Shown piece by piece: positions 18,506 through 27,071 of a stretch of 44,830 nucleotides of DNA. Numbering within the stretch: position 1 is the stretch's first letter; every line of letters starts with the position of its first letter. The notes below the pieces were generated by a model. It saw only the letters and a program-made list of their open reading frames with translations. It did not search any database and had not been told where the DNA came from. This stretch comes from Actinomycetota bacterium (lineage in GTDB: Bacteria > Actinomycetota > Actinomycetes > Streptosporangiales > Streptosporangiaceae). Made by a program: the position numbers and the translations under genes. The DNA lies in the NCBI GenBank assembly GCA_019240215.1, contig JAFAYQ010000056.1, forward strand, positions 1 to 44,830. The letters are read 5' to 3'.

Positions 18506-21500
18506 CTACACAGTTTTCCCTGGTGACGCAGGCTCGCCGAACACCGCGTCGACGAGTTCTTCGCACCAGGTGAGCATGTCCCGGTCCCGCAGCGGCTGGC
18601 CGCCGATGGTGGTGGCCGAGCTGGCCGGCGACCGGCCCCGGGACGCCCCGGCCGACGACGACCCGGGGGCCGCCTTGGGAACCGGCACCAGCATCGTACG
18701 CACTGCCGGCTTGAGCAACGTCCGGGGGTACAGCCGCTGGACCCGGACCTGCTTGGATTCGGGCAGCTCGACCGGGGCGAACCGGACGTGGTTGCCTTGC
18801 AGGGTGATGTCGGTCAGCCCCGCCCGCCGGGCCTGGGCCCGCAGCCGGGCCACCTCGAGCAGGTTCAGCACCGGCTCCGGCGGCTGGCCGTAGCGGTCGG
18901 TCAGCTCGTCCCGGACCGCGGTCACGTCGGCGTCGCTGTCGATGGCGGCGATCCGCGTGTAGGCCTCCAGCCGGAGCTTCTCGCCGGGCAGGTAGTCGTG
19001 CGGGATGTGGGCGTTGACCGGCAGCTCGACCCGGACCTCGGGCCGGTCGGCCGGGCCCTCGCCCTTGAGCTCGTTGACCGCCTCGCCGATCATCCGCACG
19101 TACAGGTCGAAGCCGACCCCGGCGATCTGGCCGGACTGCTCGCCGCCGAGCAGGTTGCCCGCCCCGCGGATCTCCAGGTCCTTGAGGGCCACGTACATGC
19201 CCGCCCCGACCTCGGTGTGCTGGGCCACGGTGGCCAGCCGCTCGTGGGCGGTCTCGGTCAGCGTCCGCTCGGGCGGGTACAGGAAGTAGGCGTAGGCCCG
19301 CTCCCGGCCACGGCCGACCCGCCCGCGCAGCTGGTGCAGCTGGGACAGGCCGTAGGTGTCGGCCCGGTCCACGATCAGCGTGTTCGCGTTGGGGATGTCG
19401 AGGCCGTTCTCGACGATCGTGGTCGCCACCAGCACGTCGTACTTGCCGTCCCAGAAGTCGACCATGATCGCTTCGAGCTGGTGCTCGTTCATCTGGCCGT
19501 GGGCGACCGCGACCCGCGCCTCCGGCACCAGCTCGGAGATCCGGGCCGCCACCTTGCCGATCGACGAGACCCGGTTGTGCACGAAGAACACCTGGCCGTC
19601 GCGCAGCAGCTCGCGGCGGACGGCGGCGGCGATCTGGCGCTCGTCGTAGGGGCCGACGAACGTGAGCACCGGGTGCCGTTCCTCGGGCGGGGTGAGGATG
19701 GTGGACATCTGCCGGATCCCGGCCACCCCCATCTCCAGCGTGCGCGGGATCGGGGTGGCCGACATCGACAGCACGTCGACCTCGGTCCGCAGCCGCTTCA
19801 GGTACTCCTTGTGCTCGACCCCGAAGCGCTGCTCCTCGTCGATGACGATCAGCCCCAGCTTCTTGAACCGGACCTCGGGCGACAGCAGCTTGTGGGTACC
19901 GATGACCACGTCGATCTCGCCGTCGGCCAGCTCGCGGAGCGTTTGCGTGGTCTCGGCCGCGCTCTGGAACCTTGACAGCGCCCGGACCTTGACCGGGAAC
20001 GGCGCGTAGCGCTCGCTGAACGTGGAGAAGTGCTGCTGGACCAGCAGCGTGGTCGGCACCAGGACCGCGACCTGCAGGCCGTCCTGGACGGCCTTGAACG
20101 CGGCCCGGACCGCGATCTCGGTCTTCCCGTAGCCGACGTCGCCGCAGATCAGCCGGTCCATCGGGATGGGCCGCTCCATGTCGCCCTTGACCTCGTCGAT
20201 GGCGGCCAGCTGGTCGCCGGTCTCCACGTAGGGGAAGGCGTCCTCGAGCTCGCGCTGCCAGGGCGTGTCCGGGCCGAAGGCGTGGCCCGGGGAGGCGATG
20301 CGGGCCGAGTAGAGCCGGATCAGCTCGGCCGCGATCTGGCGGACCGCCTTGCGGGCCCGGCCCTTGGCCTTGGCCCAGTCGGCCCCGCCCAGCCGGTGCA
20401 GGCTGGGCGCCTCGCCGCCGGTGTACTTGGTGACCTCGTCGAGCTGGTCGGTCGGCACGTACAGGCGGTCCGGCGGCTGGCCGCGCTTGCTCGGCGCGTA
20501 CTCGATGACCAGGTACTCGCGGGTCGCGCCGGCCGCGGTACGGCTGGTCATCTCCACGTAGCGGCCGACGCCGTGCTGCTCGTGGACCACGAAGTCGCCG
20601 GGCACCAGCTGCAGCGGGTCGACCCCGCCGCGCCGCCGGCTCGGCATCCGGCGCATGTCCTTGGTGCTGGTGCGGCTGCCGGGCTGGCCGGCCAGGTCGT
20701 TCTCGGTGAGCACCGCCAGCTTGATCTCGGGCCAGGTGAACCCGTGCTCCAGCCGACCGGTGGTGACGTAGGGGACCGACGGCTCGGGCGCCTCGGCCAG
20801 CTCCGCCATCCGGGCGCCGAGCCCCTCACCCCGGAGCACCTCGGTGAGCCGCTGGGCGGGACCGTGGCCCTCGGTGACCAGCACCACCTGCCAGCCGTCG
20901 GTCAGCCAGCCGCGCATGTCGGTGATCATGGCCTCGGTGGCGCCGCGGTAGCTGGCGGCCGGGGTGGCCGTCATCGTGAACGCCGGGCGGCCGTCCTCGC
21001 TGGCCGGCTCGTCCACGATGTCGTCCATCGAGCCGCCGAACGGCTCGATCGTCCACCACGGCAGCGACCGGGCCCGGGCCGCCTCGCGGACCTTGGCGAT
21101 CGGCTGGAACGCGGCCGCGCCGAGGTCGATCGGGGCCTCGCCGCCGGCCGCGGCGTTCACCCAGGACGCGTCCAGGAACTCGCGGCTGGTGCTGACCAGC
21201 TCCTCGGCCCGGGTGCGGATGCGCTCGGGGTCGCAGGCGACCAGCAGGCCGCCGGCCGGTACGTAGTCGGTCAGCAGGTCCATCCGCTCGGCCAGGGCGG
21301 GCGCGAACGCCTCCATGCCCTCGACCGGGATGCCGTCGGCCAGCTTGCCGAGCACCTCCGACAGGCCCGGGAACTCGGCCGCCAGCTGCTTGGCGCGGTC
21401 GCGGACGGCCGGGGTGAGCAGCAGCTCACGGCACGGCGGGGCCCACAGCCCGGCCGGTGCCTCGCCCAGGCTGCGCTGGTCGGCCACCTTGAAGTAGCGG

Positions 21501-22174
21501 ATCTCCTCGACCGTGTCGCCGAAGAACTCGATCCGGACCGGGTGCTCGTCGGTCGGCGCGAACACGTCGATGATGCCGCCCCGGACGGCCACGTCGCCGC
21601 GGCGGCCGACCAGGTCCTCGCGGGCGTAGCCGATCTCCACCAGCCGGGTGATGAGCTCGTCCGGGTCACAGGTGTCGCCCGCCCGCAGCCGGACCGGCTC
21701 CAGGTCGCCGAGGCCGCCGACGATCGGCTGCAGCAGGCAGCGGACCGGCGCGACGACCACCGACAGCGGGCCGGACGCCTCATCGGCCGGGTCCGGGTGG
21801 GCCAGCCGCCGCAGCACCGCCAGCCGCTGCCCGACCGTGTCCGAGCGCGGCGACAGCCGCTCGTGCGGCAACGTTTCCCAGCCCGGGAAGCAGACCACCC
21901 GGCTCTCGGGCAGGAACGAGCCGAGCGCGGCGGTCAGGTCCTCGGCCTCGCGGGCGGTGGCGGTGACCGCCAGCACGAACTGGCCCGTCTCGGCGGCGAT
22001 GGCCGCGGTCAGGACCGGCCGCAGCGCCGGCGGGGCGACAAGGTCGACACCCTGGAGGGTGTCGGGGGTGGCGCCGCCGTCGGCGGCCGCGCGGGCCTGC
22101 GCGCGGGCGAGGTCGAGGGCACGGCTCAGCCGCGGGTCGTCGGCGACGGTGCTGAGGATTCCGGCAAGGCTCAT
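18506..22174 (-). CDS. mfd: Transcription-repair coupling factor Mfd
   Basis: This 1222-aa ATP-dependent DNA translocase should displace RNA polymerase stalled at lesions and recruit UvrA. The N-terminal UvrB-like part (about 1-350) is followed by the RNA polymerase interaction domain (VVHEQHGVGRYVEM, residues around 520), then the RecG-like motor with Walker A GDVGYGKTE, the DEEQ box IDEEQRFG, TTIVENGLDIPNAN and QLRGRVGRGRERAYAYF, and a C-terminal TRCF domain. The length is usual for the family. The stop is TAG at 18506, 53 bp before the lipoprotein start, so mfd probably leads this three-gene unit. Confidence 0.98.
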   Translation of the reverse strand: MSLAGILSTVADDPRLSRALDLARAQARAAADGGATPDTLQGVDLVAPPALRPVLTAAIAAETGQFVLAVTATAREAEDLTAALGSFLPESRVVCFPGWETLPHERLSPRSDTVGQRLAVLRRLAHPDPADEASGPLSVVVAPVRCLLQPIVGGLGDLEPVRLRAGDTCDPDELITRLVEIGYAREDLVGRRGDVAVRGGIIDVFAPTDEHPVRIEFFGDTVEEIRYFKVADQRSLGEAPAGLWAPPCRELLLTPAVRDRAKQLAAEFPGLSEVLGKLADGIPVEGMEAFAPALAERMDLLTDYVPAGGLLVACDPERIRTRAEELVSTSREFLDASWVNAAAGGEAPIDLGAAAFQPIAKVREAARARSLPWWTIEPFGGSMDDIVDEPASEDGRPAFTMTATPAASYRGATEAMITDMRGWLTDGWQVVLVTEGHGPAQRLTEVLRGEGLGARMAELAEAPEPSVPYVTTGRLEHGFTWPEIKLAVLTENDLAGQPGSRTSTKDMRRMPSRRRGGVDPLQLVPGDFVVHEQHGVGRYVEMTSRTAAGATREYLVIEYAPSKRGQPPDRLYVPTDQLDEVTKYTGGEAPSLHRLGGADWAKAKGRARKAVRQIAAELIRLYSARIASPGHAFGPDTPWQRELEDAFPYVETGDQLAAIDEVKGDMERPIPMDRLICGDVGYGKTEIAVRAAFKAVQDGLQVAVLVPTTLLVQQHFSTFSERYAPFPVKVRALSRFQSAAETTQTLRELADGEIDVVIGTHKLLSPEVRFKKLGLIVIDEEQRFGVEHKEYLKRLRTEVDVLSMSATPIPRTLEMGVAGIRQMSTILTPPEERHPVLTFVGPYDERQIAAAVRRELLRDGQVFFVHNRVSSIGKVAARISELVPEARVAVAHGQMNEHQLEAIMVDFWDGKYDVLVATTIVENGLDIPNANTLIVDRADTYGLSQLHQLRGRVGRGRERAYAYFLYPPERTLTETAHERLATVAQHTEVGAGMYVALKDLEIRGAGNLLGGEQSGQIAGVGFDLYVRMIGEAVNELKGEGPADRPEVRVELPVNAHIPHDYLPGEKLRLEAYTRIAAIDSDADVTAVRDELTDRYGQPPEPVLNLLEVARLRAQARRAGLTDITLQGNHVRFAPVELPESKQVRVQRLYPRTLLKPAVRTMLVPVPKAAPGSSSAGASRGRSPASSATTIGGQPLRDRDMLTWCEELVDAVFGEPASPGKTV

Positions 22175-22389
22175 GGTGTCCCTGGGGCTACGGACGGGTG
22201 GTGGCCCGGGGCCGGTGGCGGCACGATCGGTGCGCGGGCCCGGCGGCGGGGCGCCCGGGACGGTGTCCCGGGCATGCGTGAGACTCCCGCGCTCGGGAGA
22301 GGCGGGGGGTCATGGCGAATCACGACTCTTCTATTTTACGTCGGGCCACGGTCGCCCTGTCCGCTGGCCTGGCGAGTTACCCGCGCGCC

Positions 22390-22420
22390 TTAACGACTCT
22401 CAGTAGTCGCACAACTACTA
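22390..22420 (+). promoter_or_regulatory. Putative leaderless promoter of the methyltransferase gene
   Basis: TTAACG (22390-22395) and TACTAT (22415-22420) are spaced by 19 bp. TACTAT fits the actinobacterial TAnnnT -10, and a start site 8-9 bases further on would fall at the ATG (22429). No Shine-Dalgarno precedes that ATG. This suggests, but does not prove, a leaderless transcript. Confidence 0.4.
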
Positions 22421-22428
22421 TCTGCTGC

Positions 22429-23301
22429 ATGTCGTCAGCGCAGGAGGCCGATCGCGGACCCCGGCATGCGGCCGGGTACGCCGAGCAGGCCGTGCAGCGG
22501 GCGCGGCACGCGGCCAGCACCGCCCGGCAGGTGGCCGCCAGCCGGGCCCAGCGGGCCCAGAGTGAGCGGGAACTTTTCGCCCAGCCGGTCCAGGACTACC
22601 TGTATCAGGCGCTCGGCCGGCCGCTGGCGGTGCTGCGGGCGGGCTGCCAGACCCCGGTCGGCGAGCTCGGCCTGGAACGGCTGCGCGACAGCGGCTACCG
22701 GATCATCGTCACCTCGGTCGACCAGGACAGCCCGCTGACCCGGGCGGTGCTGGCCGACCCGGTCAGCCGGAACCTGCTGTCGGCCGGGCCGGGGCCGGTG
22801 CTGCTGGGCGACCTGCGCTCGGTGGCGCTGCCGCCGCGGTCGTTCGACGTGGTGTACAGCGCCTTCCTGCTCGAGCGGATCGGCAACGCGGCGCTGGTCC
22901 TGGACCGGTTCGTGGGCGCACTGCGGCCCGGTGGCCTGCTGCTGCTGCGGGTCCGGGACCGTGACTGCGCGGCCGCGGTGCTCGACCGGTCGGTCCCCGA
23001 GCGGCTGCGGCGGGCGCTGTGGGCCCGGCTGCACCCGGGCGAGCCGGGTCCCTGGCCCGCCGTCTACGACCCGCTGACCTCGGCCCGCGGCCTCACCGCC
23101 TACGCGGCCGCCCACGGCCTGGTCGTCGTCGCCCAGGAGACCGGGCGGACGGTGCCGGAGGCGCCCGCCCGGCTGGCGGCCGCCGTCCGCGCCGCCCGCC
23201 TGCTGGTCGGCTGGCTGAGCCGGAACCAGCGAACCGACGGTCACGACGAGCTGCTGTACGTGATCCGCAAGCCTGAGGACCGCTTCGCCCGGCTGCTCTA
23301 G
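22429..23301 (+). CDS. Class I SAM-dependent methyltransferase-like protein
   Basis: This 290-aa protein has a Methyltransf_11-like core. YRIIVTSVDQDSPLTRAV resembles the motif I/II region, GDLRSVALPPRSFDVVYSAFLLERI is the typical motif III/IV, and ALRPGGLLLLRV is the post-motif. The glycine-rich SAM loop of motif I is not clear, so activity is uncertain. The N-terminal 60 residues are Ala/Arg/Gln-rich helix. The frame opens 39 codons earlier, but the ATG at 22429 fits better with a -10 hexamer just upstream. It is transcribed away from mfd and toward the sulfurylase/APS kinase gene. Its substrate is unknown. Confidence 0.72.
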   Translation: MSSAQEADRGPRHAAGYAEQAVQRARHAASTARQVAASRAQRAQSERELFAQPVQDYLYQALGRPLAVLRAGCQTPVGELGLERLRDSGYRIIVTSVDQDSPLTRAVLADPVSRNLLSAGPGPVLLGDLRSVALPPRSFDVVYSAFLLERIGNAALVLDRFVGALRPGGLLLLRVRDRDCAAAVLDRSVPERLRRALWARLHPGEPGPWPAVYDPLTSARGLTAYAAAHGLVVVAQETGRTVPEAPARLAAAVRAARLLVGWLSRNQRTDGHDELLYVIRKPEDRFARLL

Positions 23302-23408
23302 CACCCGGCTACGGCTGCGGATGTCACCTGCCGTCCGTAAGGTGGGGTGGCAAAAGTCGTGTGGGGGGGTCGCCCACCGCATCGGGACCGGTCGGGAGTG
23401 AAGCGGAC

Positions 23409-25010
23409 GTGAGCGCGGAGCCATTGGCAGGACTGCCGCCCGAGCTGGCCGACTGGCCCGCCTGGACGCCCGGCGAGGCCCAGCTGGCCGACCTCGAGCT
23501 GCTGACGATCGGGGCGTTCGAGCCGCTGCAGGGCTTCATGGCCGAGGCCGACCTGGCCGCGATGGCCGAGCGTGGGACGCTGGCCGACGGCACCCCGTGG
23601 CCGATCCCGGTCACCCTCGAGGTGCCGGAGGACGTGGTCCCGCCGGGCGCCCGCCACCTGGTGCTGCAGGACCAGGAGGGCACCCCGCTGGCGGTGCTGC
23701 AGATCATCGAGCAGCTGCCGATCCGCGGCTACAGCTACGGGGCACCGGCGCTGTCCGGCTGGCGGCTGGCCGGCCCGGTGACCGCGTTGCGCGGGCCCGA
23801 GCACGGGCCGTTCCGGCGGCTGCGCCGCCAGCCGGCCGAGGTGCGGGCGGAGCTGGCCAAGACCGGCGAGGGGCCGGTGCTGGCCGCCGTCACCCGCGGC
23901 GCGCTGCACCGCCGTCAGATCGGGCAGCTCCGGCACCTGGCCGACCAGATGAAGGCCCGGTTGCTGCTGCTGCCGCTGGTGGCCGGACCGGCCGACGTCG
24001 TGGTCCGGCCGGACGCGCTGGTCAAGGCGGTGCTGGCCGCCACCCAGAGCCTGCCCGCCAGCACCACCGTGGTCCCGGTACCGCTGCCGCCGCGCGTGGG
24101 CGGCCCCAGCGTCGAGCTGCGGGCCCGGGCGGTGGTGGCGGCCGCCTACGGGGCCACCCACCTGCTGATCGACCCGTCCGACGCGCCCGACGTGATGCTC
24201 AGCGGGCGGCCCGGCAACACCAGGAACGGCCCGCTGCAGCTGCCGGGCATGCCGATCCCGATCATCTCGGCCGGCGACTGGGCCTACGACCCCCGGTCGG
24301 AGGTGTGGCGGCCGCTGTCGCTGATCGAGCCGGGCGCCGAGCGCAGCGAGCTGACCCACGACGAGCTGACCGACCTGCTGGACCGGGGCGAACCGCTGCC
24401 GGCCTGGTACACGCCGGAGGCGGTGGCCCACGAGCTGCAGCTGGCCCGGCCGCCCCGCGAGCACCGGGGGCTGGTGATCTTCTTCACCGGGCTGTCCGGC
24501 TCGGGCAAGTCGACCGTGGCCCGCGATCTGCGGGACGCGCTGACCGAGAGCGGCGACCGCACGGTGTCGCTGCTCGACGGGGACCGGGCGCGGCAGCTGC
24601 TGTCGGCCGGGCTGACGTTCTCCCGGGCCGACCGGGACCTGAACATCGTGCGCATCGGCTACGTGGCGGCCGAGATCGCCCGGCACGGCGGGATCGCGAT
24701 CTGCGCCCCCATCGCGCCCTACGCGGCCGCCCGCCAGCAGGTGCGGGAGATGGCCACCGCGGCCGGGGACTTCCTGCTCATCCACGTGGCCACCCCGCTC
24801 GAGGTGTGCGAGGCGCGCGACCGCAAGGGCCTGTACGCCAAGGCCCGGGCCGGCGCGATCAGCAACTTCACCGGGATCTCGGACCCGTACGAGGAGCCCC
24901 GGGACGCCGACCTGGAGCTGGACACCTCGGCCCTGACCCGGGCCGAGGCGGTCGACGCCGTGCTCGGGCTGCTGGTGGCCGGCGGCTGGCTGGCCAGCTC
25001 GGGTCGCTGA
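23409..25010 (+). CDS. ATP-sulfurylase-like domain fused to APS kinase
   Basis: This is a 533-aa two-domain protein. The C-terminal APS kinase (about 350-533) looks complete: P-loop GLSGSGKST (361-369), LLDGD, FSRADRDLNIVRIG, IAPYAAAR and KGLYAKARAG, FTGISDPYE. It should phosphorylate adenylyl sulfate to PAPS. The N-terminal 340 residues follow the ATP sulfurylase plan (LADLELLTIGAFEPLQGFM, PWPIPVTLEV, ALSGWRLAGPV), but the catalytic QxRNPxHxxH and GRDHAG motifs are replaced by VTRGALHRRQ and IDPSDAP, so that half is probably not an active sulfurylase. The GTG at 23409 with GGGAG upstream is preferred to an earlier GTG at 23361. No other sulfate-assimilation gene is adjacent. Confidence 0.87.
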   Translation: MSAEPLAGLPPELADWPAWTPGEAQLADLELLTIGAFEPLQGFMAEADLAAMAERGTLADGTPWPIPVTLEVPEDVVPPGARHLVLQDQEGTPLAVLQIIEQLPIRGYSYGAPALSGWRLAGPVTALRGPEHGPFRRLRRQPAEVRAELAKTGEGPVLAAVTRGALHRRQIGQLRHLADQMKARLLLLPLVAGPADVVVRPDALVKAVLAATQSLPASTTVVPVPLPPRVGGPSVELRARAVVAAAYGATHLLIDPSDAPDVMLSGRPGNTRNGPLQLPGMPIPIISAGDWAYDPRSEVWRPLSLIEPGAERSELTHDELTDLLDRGEPLPAWYTPEAVAHELQLARPPREHRGLVIFFTGLSGSGKSTVARDLRDALTESGDRTVSLLDGDRARQLLSAGLTFSRADRDLNIVRIGYVAAEIARHGGIAICAPIAPYAAARQQVREMATAAGDFLLIHVATPLEVCEARDRKGLYAKARAGAISNFTGISDPYEEPRDADLELDTSALTRAEAVDAVLGLLVAGGWLASSGR

Positions 25011-25027
25011 GACGTTTTCAGGGTTTT

Positions 25028-25049
25028 CCGCGCTTGATCACCAGCGCGG
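25028..25049. terminator. Hairpin between convergent APS kinase and DUF4229 genes
   Basis: CCGCGCT (25028-25034) pairs with AGCGCGG (25043-25049) around an 8-base loop in the 54-bp gap between the two convergent stops. No clear T-tract is present. A bidirectional terminator is likely. Confidence 0.5.
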
Positions 25050-25064
25050 ACCGGCGGGACCGGG

Positions 25065-25322
25065 CTACTCGTCGGTGTCCTCGGCGGCGGCGCCTTCGCG
25101 CAGCCGCTCGCGGAGGCCCCCGCTCCGGCGGCCCAGGCGGCCGGTCAGCGCGCCGGCGATCCCGTCCCGCTGCCGGGACAGCAGCACGTAGCTGAGCAGC
25201 CCGCTGATCAGCAGGGCGAGCGCGACCAGGAGCAGGCCGCGGGCGCCCGCCAGGTCGAGCAGCAGCAGCACGACCACGAACAGCAGGATGCGGGAGATGG
25301 AGTAGAACAGGACGTTACGCAT
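25065..25322 (-). CDS. DUF4229 small membrane protein
   Basis: This 85-aa protein has two membrane segments (about 9-26 and 30-49) followed by an Arg/Glu-rich cytoplasmic tail (QRDGIAGALTGRLGRR). The arrangement and the start MRNVLFYSISRI match the actinobacterial DUF4229 family, whose function is not known. It is transcribed alone on the minus strand, convergent to the APS kinase gene and 52 bp past the PLP enzyme stop, so it may be read through from that gene. Confidence 0.8.
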   Translation of the reverse strand: MRNVLFYSISRILLFVVVLLLLDLAGARGLLLVALALLISGLLSYVLLSRQRDGIAGALTGRLGRRSGGLRERLREGAAAEDTDE

Positions 25323-25374
25323 GACCCTGCCAGGCTAGTCCCTGACGGCCGCCGCTGTGGCCGCACCCTGCCGG

Positions 25375-26337
25375 TTAGCTGGCCGCGATGACCTCGGCCA
25401 GCAGGGCGGGGTCGATGTTGCCGCCGGACAGCACCGCCACCGGCCGCCGGGCGGCGGGCAGCTCGGCCCGGCCGAACAGCCAGGCCGCGACCGCGGCGGC
25501 CCCGCCCGGCTCGGCCACCAGGCGGGCGCCGGTGGCCAGGCGGCCGACCGCGGCCAGCAGCTGCTCGTCGGTCACGGTCACGATGCCGGCCACGTGCTCG
25601 CGCATGAGCGCGAACGGCAGCTCGCCGACCTGTTCGACCCGGAGCGCGTCGGCCACCGTCTGCTGGACGGCGCTGGCCGGCCAGGCCACCCGCTCGCCCC
25701 GGCGCAGCGACTCCTGGGCGTCGGCCGCCCGGTCGGGCTCGACCCCGATCACGGTCACGTCGGGGTTGACCGAGTGGGCGGCGGTGGCGATGCCGGCGAT
25801 CAGGCCGCCCCCGCTGACCGGGACGAGGATGAGGTCGGTGTCGGGCTGGCTGGCCATGATCTCCAGGCCGACGGTGCCCTGGCCGGCGATCACGGCCGGG
25901 TCGTCGAACGGCGGGATCAGCGTGTAGCCGTACCGGTTCACCAGGTCCTGGGCGGCGGCCAGCCGGGCCGCCATGGTCGGGGCGACCGTCACCAGCTCGG
26001 CCCCGTTGGCGACGATCGCGTCGGTCTTGATCGCGGGGGCCGTCTCCGGCACCACGATCACCGCCCGGACCCCCAGCCGCCGGGCCGCGTAGGCGACGGC
26101 GTGGCCGTGGTTGCCGCTGGAGTGGGCCACCACCCCGCGCCCGCGCTCGTCCTCGGTCAGCACGCTGATCGCGTTGTACGCACCGCGCAGCTTGAACGCC
26201 CCGGTCGGCTGCAACGACTCAGGCTTGACCATCAGGGGCCCGGCGGCGGGAAAGGGCACAAGCGGCGTAGCGACGGCGACACCGTGCAGGCGGACCGCGG
26301 CGGCCTTGATCTCAGCATCGGATACGACCGGGTTCAT
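25375..26337 (-). CDS. Threonine dehydratase / serine racemase-like PLP enzyme
   Basis: This 320-aa fold-type II PLP enzyme has the Schiff-base lysine K49 in GAFKLRGAYN, the phosphate/substrate loop SSGNHGHAVAY, the glycine-rich PLP phosphate loop PVSGGGLIAGIA and a C-terminal LSGGNIDP. It lacks the C-terminal ACT-like regulatory domain of biosynthetic IlvA, so it resembles catabolic threonine/serine dehydratases or serine racemase. The reaction would give 2-oxobutanoate or pyruvate plus ammonia, or D-serine. It is divergent from bldC, sharing a 143-bp promoter region; TATTCT (26365-26370, minus strand) is a possible -10. Confidence 0.9.
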   Translation of the reverse strand: MNPVVSDAEIKAAAVRLHGVAVATPLVPFPAAGPLMVKPESLQPTGAFKLRGAYNAISVLTEDERGRGVVAHSSGNHGHAVAYAARRLGVRAVIVVPETAPAIKTDAIVANGAELVTVAPTMAARLAAAQDLVNRYGYTLIPPFDDPAVIAGQGTVGLEIMASQPDTDLILVPVSGGGLIAGIATAAHSVNPDVTVIGVEPDRAADAQESLRRGERVAWPASAVQQTVADALRVEQVGELPFALMREHVAGIVTVTDEQLLAAVGRLATGARLVAEPGGAAAVAAWLFGRAELPAARRPVAVLSGGNIDPALLAEVIAAS

Positions 26338-26433
26338 GTCGCTACAGTAAGGCCGCGGCCACGCAGAATAATCAGGTCACTCCAATTTTCCGAAATCTGG
26401 GCAGAAAGCACTCGTTAGCCGTCAAACTTAGGT

Positions 26434-26454
26434 CAGGCTCTGATTGTGAGCCTG
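26434..26454. promoter_or_regulatory. Inverted repeat upstream of bldC
   Basis: CAGGCTC (26434-26440) and GAGCCTG (26448-26454) are perfect arms around TGATTGT. The repeat ends 26 bp before the bldC TTG. It may be an operator or a leader hairpin; which one cannot be decided without the transcription start. Confidence 0.5.
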
Positions 26455-26480
26455 CGGGAGTTACTGGGAGGGGACAAAAA

Positions 26481-26690
26481 TTGGACGGCAACAACGAGCG
26501 ACTACTAACGCCCGGAGAAGTGGCGGCGCTCTTCCGAGTCGACCCGAAGACCGTTACGCGGTGGGCCGCATCCGGCCGTATCACCAGCATCCGGACGCCC
26601 GGGGGGCACCGGCGTTTCCGGGAGTCAGAGGTTCGTGCCCTGCTTCGTGGTGAGGGAGAGCCGTCGGTCGACGGCAGCTCAGTTCTGTAG
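26481..26690 (+). CDS. bldC: BldC, MerR-like developmental DNA-binding protein
   Basis: This 69-aa small winged-helix protein has the MerR-type HTH LLTPGEVAALFRVDPKTVTRW and wing TPGGHRRFRESEVRALL. This matches BldC of streptomycetes nearly end to end. BldC binds DNA head-to-tail on direct repeats and controls the onset of development; no effector domain is present. The start is TTG, with GGGAGGGG eight bases upstream, and no ATG or GTG fits better. A rare start codon may keep translation low. It is divergent from the PLP enzyme gene. A 10-bp stem hairpin follows the stop. Confidence 0.93.
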   Translation: MDGNNERLLTPGEVAALFRVDPKTVTRWAASGRITSIRTPGGHRRFRESEVRALLRGEGEPSVDGSSVL

Positions 26691-26697
26691 CGCCTGG

Positions 26698-26739
26698 GCG
26701 GCCGGCTTCGCGACCGTCCCGCGTCGAGCAGCCGGCCGC
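26698..26739 (+). terminator. Hairpin after bldC
   Basis: GCGGCCGGCT (26698-26707) pairs perfectly with AGCCGGCCGC (26730-26739), loop 22 bases, beginning 7 bp after the bldC stop. There is no T-tract. It also lies at the end of the convergent minus-strand small gene and may stop transcription both ways. Confidence 0.55.
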
Positions 26740-26781
26740 AAGGCTCGCGTCAGTACCGGCCCTGCGTAGGGCGCCAGCAGC

Positions 26782-27060
26782 CTACGCGGGGTCTGCGTCG
26801 GTTTCCGGGTCGGACCAGCGGTAGTCGGCGTTCTGGCGGGCGAACTCGGCGAACTCGCGCTGCAGGGCCTCGTCGCCGTCCCGCCACTGGGCCCGGCGCC
26901 GGGCCACCTCGTCCTCGGTCAGCGCCTGGGCGGCCAGCCGCGCGTAGTCGGCGTCCTGCGGCCCGATCTCCACGTAGGCGTTGCCGATGATCCGCCCGTC
27001 GTTGCCGATGGCGGTCTCCGGGACCCGCAGGTTCCCGTTCGCTAGCCGAATGATGAACAT
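26782..27060 (-). CDS. Small acidic protein, partner of the metalloprotease gene
   Basis: This 92-aa protein was not recognised as a named family. The N-terminal half (FIIRLANGNLRVPE, GNAYVEIGPQD) looks like beta-strands; the C-terminal half (LTEDEVARRRAQWRDGDEAL) is a charged helix ending in an acidic tail (SDPETDADPA). The ATG at 27060 has GGTGAG six bases upstream. It starts 11 bp after the stop of the lethal-factor-like metalloprotease gene, so the two are surely co-transcribed. It could be an inhibitor, chaperone or accessory for that protein. This is position-based inference only. Confidence 0.75.
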   Translation of the reverse strand: MFIIRLANGNLRVPETAIGNDGRIIGNAYVEIGPQDADYARLAAQALTEDEVARRRAQWRDGDEALQREFAEFARQNADYRWSDPETDADPA

Positions 27061-27071
27061 CTCTCGCTCAC

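Noticed and set aside
20030..22393. 787-aa plus-strand open frame
   Set aside because: It is antisense to mfd, whose motor motifs are unmistakable.
22312..22428. 39-codon N-terminal extension of the methyltransferase
   Set aside because: It contains the probable promoter, and the downstream ATG fits a leaderless start.
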